Made by a program: the position numbers and the translations under genes | Notes under the pieces: generated by a model | Told to the model about the DNA's origin: nothing | The model's input: the letters and a program-made list of their open reading frames with translations, nothing else | The model's database searches: none | Part shown: piece after piece, positions 23,744 through 29,551 of the stretch | Numbering within the stretch: position 1 is the first letter of the stretch | Layout of the letters: every line of letters begins with the position of its first letter | Assembly (NCBI RefSeq): GCF_937906905.1 | Contig: NZ_CALERY010000031.1 | Location: forward strand, 1-29,551 | Direction of reading: 5' to 3' | Length of the DNA: 29,551 nucleotides | Origin: an uncultured Helicobacter sp. | GTDB taxonomy: Bacteria > Campylobacterota > Campylobacteria > Campylobacterales > Helicobacteraceae

Positions 23744-24472
23744 ATGCGTTTGACTATGTGTGCGGTGCTGTTATTTGGGGTTTGCTTGGCGCAAGAAGTA
23801 GGTGTAGGCGTGGATTTGGGCATTGGGGATTCTCCTACGCCGCCTGTGGATATGAGTGAAGTGGATTCTGGTAAAGTCTCGCTTGTAGAGGGAGCAAACC
23901 TTACAGATATACTCCCTCGACCAAACACCGATGAAGCGGGCAACCACACGCCCACCGAGCATACAGAGCTGCTGCTGCTAGCTGGGAATAATAGCGGCAG
24001 AGAGAGTGTGTCTGATTTACTCTCTATTATGAGCCCTGAAGGGGGTGTTTTGACGCTTTGGGCTTTAGCGGTGGGGAATTGGGTGTGGGGGTATCCGCTG
24101 ATAGATACCCTAGATTTTGGTGGGGCTAGGATTTGGCGGATTTTCACCAAAGCTAATGGCAGTGTGGCAATCCAAAATGCCAAGGAAGGCACCTGCCTAA
24201 GCGCGTATAGAAATGGCGTAATCCATAGCTACTGCAATATGGAAGATCCAGCGCAGCTGTGGAGGTTTAATTTCTTTGACAATCAAGCGGTGCAAATCCA
24301 AAATGTCGCCACCAAGCAATGCCTAGAGACACCGAGCAATCAAGCCACAAGATTTTTTAGCATTTTTCTCACAGACTGCGTGCAAGGTGGGCAGCTAAAT
24401 AGCGATCAGCAGTGGTTTATCACCGCGCCGCCGCTTCAAGCAGGCGTAGTCTTTAGCACCGATGGCAGATAG
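23744..24472 (+). CDS. cdtA: Cytolethal distending toxin subunit A
   Basis: A ricin-B-type lectin subunit that, with CdtC, binds the host cell and delivers CdtB. The preferred start is ATG 23744 (242 residues), with GGGAG at 23734-23738 five bases away; a TTG 12 bases upstream is in frame but lies before that site. The signal peptide MRLTMCAVLLFGVCLA probably ends after the second Cys; the residues before the Cys do not make a clean lipobox, so lipoprotein status is unclear. A low-complexity acidic stretch (about 17-95) precedes the lectin domain, which shows ARIWRIFTK, CLSAYRNG, AQLWRF, TKQCLETP and QQWFIT. First gene of the toxin operon; cdtB starts 33 bp later. Confidence 0.95.
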   Translation: MRLTMCAVLLFGVCLAQEVGVGVDLGIGDSPTPPVDMSEVDSGKVSLVEGANLTDILPRPNTDEAGNHTPTEHTELLLLAGNNSGRESVSDLLSIMSPEGGVLTLWALAVGNWVWGYPLIDTLDFGGARIWRIFTKANGSVAIQNAKEGTCLSAYRNGVIHSYCNMEDPAQLWRFNFFDNQAVQIQNVATKQCLETPSNQATRFFSIFLTDCVQGGQLNSDQQWFITAPPLQAGVVFSTDGR

Positions 24473-24505
24473 ATTGATACGACATTGACATAAGGGAGTG
24501 GCACA

Positions 24506-25330
24506 ATGAAAATTATCGCGCTAATGCTACTAGGCATAAGCCTACTTTTTGGCAGGATTGAGGACTATGTCGTGGGGACTTGGAATCTACAAGGCTCTTC
24601 AGCTAGCACGGAGAATAAGTGGAATGTGAGTGTGAGGCAGCTCATCACAGGCGATAATCCTGTGAATATCCTAATGGTGCAAGAAGCCGGCAGAGTCCCT
24701 GCCACCGCTAGACCCACAGGCAGAGTGATCCAGCCCGGCGGTACGCCCATTGAGGAATACACTTGGGATTTAGGCACACGCTCACGACCAAATTCTGTGT
24801 TTATCTACTATGCCAATATTGATGTAGGGGCTAGGCGAGTGAATATGGCGATTGTGAGTGCTAGACAGGCGGAGGAAGTCTTTGTAATCCGTCAAGATAG
24901 GGTTGCGGCTGATGTTTCACGCCCTGCAATTGGCATTAGAATCGGTAATGATGTGTTTTTCAATATCCACGCATTAGCAAGTGGCGGCGGTGATGCCACT
25001 GCTTTAGTAACCGCCGTGCATGATGAGTTTATCACGCGCCCAGAGTTAAGCTGGATCATCGCTGGGGATTTTAACCGCGATCCTGCTAGCTTGCAATCTG
25101 GGCTTGATACAAGGATTACCAACCACATACACATCGTTACGCAAAATTCCGCCACGCATTTTAGTAGGGGGGCGGCAAATAGGATTTTGGACTATGCGGT
25201 TGTGGGGCGAAGCTCTGCTGATAGGAGGACACTTGCTCTGCCTACTATCACCGCGCTTTTGATGGCTGCTAGCGTGCGATCGCATTTAGCTTCAGATCAT
25301 GTCCCTGTGCGATTTGGGAATTTCAAATAA
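24506..25330 (+). CDS. cdtB: Cytolethal distending toxin subunit B (genotoxin nuclease)
   Basis: The active subunit, a DNase I-like enzyme that enters the host nucleus and breaks DNA, giving G2/M arrest and cell distension. 274 residues, with a signal peptide at 1-16 (MKIIALMLLGISLLFG). DNase I family residues are all present: N27 in VGTWNLQG, E60 in VQEAG, H155 in FFNIHAL, D188 and N190 in IIAGDFNRDP, D229, and D264/H265 in SDHVPVRF. AAGGGAG at 24492-24498 precedes the ATG. cdtC follows directly, its ribosome-binding site overlapping the cdtB stop. The gene looks intact and functional. Confidence 0.98.
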   Translation: MKIIALMLLGISLLFGRIEDYVVGTWNLQGSSASTENKWNVSVRQLITGDNPVNILMVQEAGRVPATARPTGRVIQPGGTPIEEYTWDLGTRSRPNSVFIYYANIDVGARRVNMAIVSARQAEEVFVIRQDRVAADVSRPAIGIRIGNDVFFNIHALASGGGDATALVTAVHDEFITRPELSWIIAGDFNRDPASLQSGLDTRITNHIHIVTQNSATHFSRGAANRILDYAVVGRSSADRRTLALPTITALLMAASVRSHLASDHVPVRFGNFK

Positions 25331-25339
25331 GGAGTGGGT

Positions 25340-25891
25340 ATGAAAAGATTCTTGCTTATTGCAGTGCTTGTATTGAGCGCGTATGCTGATGACCCGGAGC
25401 TGCCAGATTTTGTAGAATTTACCACGCCTGTGTCGATACGAAGTGCGTTTTCTGGGGATATTGTGGGCTTTGGGAAAGATAGGAATTGGACTATACGGGA
25501 TATTCCTTTGACAGAGGATATGAGTAAAAATGACCCTTTTAAGGATTTTCATTTAGGGGCGGTGCAGTTTGTGCAGCTAGGCACGCAAGATGTCTGCCTA
25601 GCATTAGGCGAAGATGGATTATTTACACGCAAAAATTGTAATGAAGATTTGGATTCTAAAAAATATGAGACACTCTATACCATTATCCCCACAACCACAC
25701 CCGCAGTGCAAATCCGCTCCTTTGTGCTGGATAAAAATGAGTGTATGACGGTGTTTAACAACCCTCAGCTCCCAAGGGGCAGGGGCATTGGAATCCGCCC
25801 TTGCGATGTGGATAGCCTTTTTTCTGTGGATTTGGATAATCTCTTTTTGCTCAATCCCCCTATCCGCGATGCAAGGCTTATTAACCCTTAA
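25340..25891 (+). CDS. cdtC: Cytolethal distending toxin subunit C
   Basis: The second lectin-like subunit of the CDT holotoxin. The ATG at 25340 is preferred over an in-frame GTG at 25334, because AAGGAG (25329-25334) is then five bases upstream. This gives 183 residues with a signal peptide MKRFLLIAVLVLSAYA and a mature protein starting DDPELPDF. Typical CdtC features are PVSIRSAFSGDIV, VQFVQLGTQDVCLALGEDGLFT, and VQIRSFVLDKNECMTVF with a paired-cysteine pattern of the ricin-B fold. Usual length. Last gene of the operon. A 137-bp gap separates it from the RM gene downstream. Confidence 0.95.
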   Translation: MKRFLLIAVLVLSAYADDPELPDFVEFTTPVSIRSAFSGDIVGFGKDRNWTIRDIPLTEDMSKNDPFKDFHLGAVQFVQLGTQDVCLALGEDGLFTRKNCNEDLDSKKYETLYTIIPTTTPAVQIRSFVLDKNECMTVFNNPQLPRGRGIGIRPCDVDSLFSVDLDNLFLLNPPIRDARLINP

Positions 25892-25953
25892 GCGATACAG
25901 GCTTTGTGTGTCGAGGTTAGTCAGGTGGGCTTCTGGCAAACTTTTCCGCCTTT

Positions 25954-25962
25954 TGTTAGAAT
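25954..25962 (+). promoter_or_regulatory. Possible promoter of the single-chain RM gene
   Basis: TGTTAGAAT at 25954-25962 is an extended -10 box, 66 bases before the ATG at 26029. A TATATT at 26007-26012 is an alternative but is too close to the start for a normal leader. AAGGA at 26019-26023 is the ribosome-binding site. Confidence 0.35.
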
Positions 25963-26028
25963 ATTTATCGCATATTCCTGGCGTAGTTTGTGCGCATAGG
26001 TCTATGTATATTTTACGCAAGGATAAAA

Positions 26029-29000
26029 ATGATCACTAAAGAAAATCTAAAAGAAGTGCTAGAGCTTTTAAATTTCAAACCAAAAGGACAGCTCTACACA
26101 AAGACCATAAACTTCTACATAATGCAAGTAGATTTTACAAAGCAACAGCTTATCTACCCACAAGGCATAAAAATCAATGACACCACGACTTCCAACTTCT
26201 CTCACCCTGAAAATTTTGTCGTCTTTGAATGCGTGCATAGACTGCTAGAAAAAGGCTATAAAGCAGAGTCTTTAGAGCTAGAGCCGAGATGGCAGCTAGG
26301 CAGAGAAGCAAAAAGTGGCAAAGCTGATATTTTAGTGCGCGATAATAAAAACGCCCCCTATCTCATCATAGAGTGCAAAACCGCAGGAAGCGAGTTTAGC
26401 AAAGAGTGGGAGAGAATGCAAAATAATAAAGGCGGACAGCTTTTTAGCTATTTTCAGCAACAAAAAGCTACAAAATTCCTATGCCTTTACACCAGCGATT
26501 TAGAAGCAGAATCTAAAAATATCAAATATCAAAATTACATTATCCAAGCCTTTGATAATGACGAATACCTACAAGAAAACGAGCTAGAAAAATCCTATAA
26601 AAATGCCAATGGCGTGGAGGAGCTTTTTGAAGCGTGGAAAGAGAGCTATAAACTACAATCTTTCACACAAGGCATTTTTGAAAGCCAAGTAAATGCCTAT
26701 AAGATTCTAGAGCTAACCCCCACTTTTTCTAATCTACAAGAGCTAAAAGAAGAGGGTAAATACCACGAGTTTGCCAAGATTTTACGCAAACATAATATTT
26801 CAGGCAAGGAAAACGCCTTTGACAAACTTGTAAATATTTTTCTATGTAAAATCTATGATGAAAGCTTTAATAAAAACAATCTTAAATTTGGCTATTTTGG
26901 CGTTATGGCAGATACTTATGCGAGTATGCAAGATAGGCTAATGCTCCTTTACAAAGAAGCGATGAGTGAATTTTTAGGCGAAGAAATTACCTTTGTCTCT
27001 AATGATGATATAGAAAAAGCCTTTAAAAAACTCCACGCAACAGATTTAAAAGCACAAATACAAAAGCATATCAAAGAGCTTAAATTCTACTCCAACAACG
27101 ACTTTGCCTTTTTAGAAGTGCATAATAAAGAGCTATTTTTACAAAACGCCCTAGTGCTAAAAGAAATCATCGAGCTTTTTGCCCCCTACAAACTCACGCA
27201 AAATTCCACCAATCAATTCTTAGGCAATCTTTTTGAGCTTTTTTTACAAAAGGGTATGAAGCAAGATGAAGGGCAGTTTTTCACCCCGATTCAAATTTGT
27301 GAATTCATTATGTATGCCTTACCGCTAGATTCTATGCTAAGTTCTAAGCCTTTAAAAGTGCTTGACTTTGCTTGTGGAGCGGGACATTTTCTAAACACTT
27401 ATGCAAACGAGCTTAAACGCTACGCCACGCAGGATTTACAAGAGCATTACAAACAAATCTATGGCATTGAGAAAGAATACCGCCTAAGTAAAGTCGCAAA
27501 AGTTTCTTCTGCTATGTATGGACAAAATGAAATCAATATCCTTTATGCAGACGCCCTTGCCACACACGAGCTAGAAAATCCCAAAACAGACAGCGGAAAT
27601 AAGCAAAAATTGCAAATTGACAACCACAGCTTTGACCTACTTATCGCTAATCCCCCTTACTCTGTCAAGGGCTTTTTAGAGACCTTAAGTGCTAAATCCA
27701 AAAAGACCTACACACTTTTTACTAATGAGATAAATATAGAGACAAACAACGCCATTGAGTGCTTTTTCATAGAGAGGGCAAACCAGCTTTTAAGAGATAA
27801 TGCCAAAGCCGCCATTATCCTACCAAGCTCGATTCTAAACAAAGATGGCATTTATAAAAGCACAAGAGAGATTTTGCTTATCAATTTTGACTTCATCGCT
27901 ATCGTGGAGCTAGGCAGCGGGACTTTTGGAGCGACAGGCACAAATACCATTATTTTATTCTTACGCAAAAAGGACAGCTTCACACCAGAAAACGCAACCA
28001 TTTCGCAAGATTATAGCAATATCAAAAACTACATAGAAAGCGGACATTTGTCACAAAATGAGCCTTATAAAGACTACATAAACGCATTTAATGCGTATTG
28101 TGATTTTAGGGGCTTTGATAAAGGGGAGTATGAGAGCTTTTTAAATGGAAGTTTAGAATCTCAACCAAATGGGTGGGCTGCGGGGTTTAGGGCGCAAAAG
28201 GATTTAGAATCTAGCTACAATTTAAGCAAAATGCCAAGTGAAACCAAAGACACAGAACAAAATATTGAAAGCTCCCAAAGCACAACACAGCTTTTAGAGC
28301 TAGATACCTTTAAAGAATACCACGCCGCCTTTAAAGAAACAAGCGAGTATAAAAAGCTGCTAGATTCTAAAGCCTTTCAAAGTTCTAAAGACAAAGACAC
28401 CTTGATACACAACGCCTTTTTAGCCTACGCAAGAGCGATAGAAAAAGATAAATTACTCTATTTCTCTCTAGCTCTCAACCAAGCCCCTATCATCATCAAA
28501 GCCCCAAGTGATAGCAAAGAGCAGAAAAAATTCTTAGGCTATGAGTGGAGTAATCGCAAAGGCGATGAAGGGCTTAAAGAGCTACATAGTCCCTACCTTA
28601 GCCCCCTTTTTGAAAGGGATAATCCGCACAATCCAAACAAACTAGCCTACCTTATCCGCCAAGCGTTTTTAGAATCTTCTTCCCTGCAAGGCGAAACCCT
28701 CTCTCCGTCATTGCGAGGGAGCGAAGCGACCAAAGCAATCCACAATCAACAAGCAGATTCTAGTGTGGATTGCCACGAATTTGACAAGTCAAATTCTCGC
28801 AATGACAAAATCACTATCCCACAAGACTTAAGCCCCTATGCTTTTAAGGCAAAACTCATAGATATGCTAGACTTTAGCAAGGTGGATTTTAATAAGGCTA
28901 TAAGCTTAAATCCTATCAATTCACAAGGCGAGTTTAACGCACAGAATCCTTTTGAAAATTGTAAATATGAGTTGGTAAAGTTAGAATCTGTTTGCAAAAT

Positions 29001-29551
29001 GTATCAGCCACAAACCATTACGGGAAAAGAAATTTTAGAACAAGGACAATATAAAGTTTATGGTGCAAATGGCGTAATAGGATTTTACGATAAATATAAT
29101 CACAAAGATGCTGAAGTAGCAATGACTTGCAGGGGTGCAACTTGCGGAACTATTAACTTTACAGAACCAGAATCTTGGATTACAGGTAATGCGATGATAA
29201 TAACGCCATTAGAAAAAAACCTTATATTAAAAAAATTTTTAATTTATATTTTGCCGCTGTCAAACATAAAAAGCGTTATTACAGGTGCGGCTCAACCTCA
29301 AATCACAAGAACTAACCTATCGCAACTCAAAATCCCCCTACCGCCTTTGGATATTCAAAAGCAAATCGTAGCAGAGTGTGAAAAAGTAGAAGAGCAATAT
29401 AACACCATAAGAATGAGCATAGAAAAATACCAAGAGTTAATTCGTGCGATTTTAGTCAAATGCGGCATTGCAGATTCTAGCCAGAGCGGTAGAGACTTCA
29501 TCGCTTCCCTGCTAGATTCTATACAAGAGCTAGAATCTAAGCTAGATTTTT
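26029..29551 (+). CDS. Single-chain restriction-modification enzyme (type IIG/type I-like R-M-S fusion), 3' end missing
   Basis: An open frame of at least 1174 residues runs from ATG 26029 (AAGGA at 26019) off the right edge with no stop. Domains in order: a type I HsdR-like PD-(D/E)xK nuclease (D100 in GKADILV, E115-x-K117 in IIECKTAG); a helical connector; a gamma-class N6-adenine methylase with DFACGAGHF (D446) and NPPY (541-544); then, from about 973, a type I S-subunit-like recognition domain (YELVKLESVC, YGANGVIGFYD, ITGAAQPQITRTNLSQLKIPLPPLDIQKQI) followed by a helix. No helicase motor is present, so it should cut near its site without ATP translocation. Residues 893-926 are the in-frame palindromic element, sitting between the methylase and recognition domains. 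A second recognition half may lie beyond the edge. Confidence 0.9.
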   Translation, partial: MITKENLKEVLELLNFKPKGQLYTKTINFYIMQVDFTKQQLIYPQGIKINDTTTSNFSHPENFVVFECVHRLLEKGYKAESLELEPRWQLGREAKSGKADILVRDNKNAPYLIIECKTAGSEFSKEWERMQNNKGGQLFSYFQQQKATKFLCLYTSDLEAESKNIKYQNYIIQAFDNDEYLQENELEKSYKNANGVEELFEAWKESYKLQSFTQGIFESQVNAYKILELTPTFSNLQELKEEGKYHEFAKILRKHNISGKENAFDKLVNIFLCKIYDESFNKNNLKFGYFGVMADTYASMQDRLMLLYKEAMSEFLGEEITFVSNDDIEKAFKKLHATDLKAQIQKHIKELKFYSNNDFAFLEVHNKELFLQNALVLKEIIELFAPYKLTQNSTNQFLGNLFELFLQKGMKQDEGQFFTPIQICEFIMYALPLDSMLSSKPLKVLDFACGAGHFLNTYANELKRYATQDLQEHYKQIYGIEKEYRLSKVAKVSSAMYGQNEINILYADALATHELENPKTDSGNKQKLQIDNHSFDLLIANPPYSVKGFLETLSAKSKKTYTLFTNEINIETNNAIECFFIERANQLLRDNAKAAIILPSSILNKDGIYKSTREILLINFDFIAIVELGSGTFGATGTNTIILFLRKKDSFTPENATISQDYSNIKNYIESGHLSQNEPYKDYINAFNAYCDFRGFDKGEYESFLNGSLESQPNGWAAGFRAQKDLESSYNLSKMPSETKDTEQNIESSQSTTQLLELDTFKEYHAAFKETSEYKKLLDSKAFQSSKDKDTLIHNAFLAYARAIEKDKLLYFSLALNQAPIIIKAPSDSKEQKKFLGYEWSNRKGDEGLKELHSPYLSPLFERDNPHNPNKLAYLIRQAFLESSSLQGETLSPSLRGSEATKAIHNQQADSSVDCHEFDKSNSRNDKITIPQDLSPYAFKAKLIDMLDFSKVDFNKAISLNPINSQGEFNAQNPFENCKYELVKLESVCKMYQPQTITGKEILEQGQYKVYGANGVIGFYDKYNHKDAEVAMTCRGATCGTINFTEPESWITGNAMIITPLEKNLILKKFLIYILPLSNIKSVITGAAQPQITRTNLSQLKIPLPPLDIQKQIVAECEKVEEQYNTIRMSIEKYQELIRAILVKCGIADSSQSGRDFIASLLDSIQELESKLDF
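28706..28806 (+). repeat. RPE-like palindromic element, in-frame copy B (type IIG gene)
   Basis: A second full copy of the element in mod2. GTCATTGCGAG (28707-28717) pairs with CTCGCAATGAC (28796-28806), and GCAATCCAC (28735-28743) with GTGGATTGC (28765-28773). The first 41 bases match copy A with two differences. The right-half hairpin reads GAATTTGA-CAAG-TCAAATTC (28777-28796). Compared with copy A two stem positions differ and both are compensated on the other side. The reading phase equals that of copy A, giving SLRGSEATKAIHN and DCHEFDKSNSRND. Confidence 0.88.

Noticed and set aside
23713..24192. Long minus-strand open frame opposite cdtA, and similar frames opposite uvrA and the DAHP synthase gene
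   Set aside because: They lie antisense to genes with clear families, have no plausible ribosome-binding site, and their translations look random.
1..29551. CRISPR arrays, tRNA or rRNA genes, insertion sequences, phage integrases and attachment sites
   Set aside because: I looked on both strands and saw no regularly spaced direct repeats, no tRNA-like end sequence with cloverleaf, and no transposase or recombinase motifs.

Overview
The window looks like a chromosome segment of an enterohepatic Helicobacter (Campylobacterota). The grounds are a complete cytolethal distending toxin operon (cdtABC), a pseudaminic-acid synthesis gene, a class II DAHP synthase, short AT-rich promoters with weak -35 regions, and an unusual density of restriction-modification (RM) genes. 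I cannot fix the species from sequence alone.

Layout. (1) 1-254: tail of an unidentified gene. (2) 352-12543: six tightly packed plus-strand genes forming an RM island. It reads mod1 - soluble hypothetical - 4-TM membrane protein - res1 - res2 - mod2, that is, two type III-like systems back to back, the first enclosing a very AT-rich two-gene cassette. mod2 carries a G14 tract that makes it phase-variable, inside a stretch of about 129 codons made largely of palindromic repeats. (3) 12647-15366: plus-strand genes for a NifU-domain protein, a TPR-like protein and a fused PseH-PseI enzyme. (4) 15429-20169: minus-strand genes for a TPR/glycosyltransferase-like protein, a YdcH/DUF465 protein, class II DAHP synthase and a TSUP permease. 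(5) 20248-23460: gatC and uvrA. (6) 23744-25891: cdtA-cdtB-cdtC. (7) 26029 to the right edge: a single-chain RM enzyme (nuclease + N6-adenine methylase + type I S-like recognition domain), still open at the edge, carrying a second in-frame copy of the palindromic element.

How it fits together. Roughly half the window is DNA-modification or defence machinery around a core of housekeeping genes and one toxin locus. The phase-variable Mod2 could switch genome methylation (a phasevarion) as well as restriction. The same RPE-like palindrome sits in the same reading frame in two unrelated RM genes, with compensatory base changes in one hairpin. The heptamer AGATTCT/AGAATCT is greatly over-represented (about 80 copies by eye, in several reading frames and between genes), which is unexplained. 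I saw no rRNA, tRNA, CRISPR array or insertion sequence.
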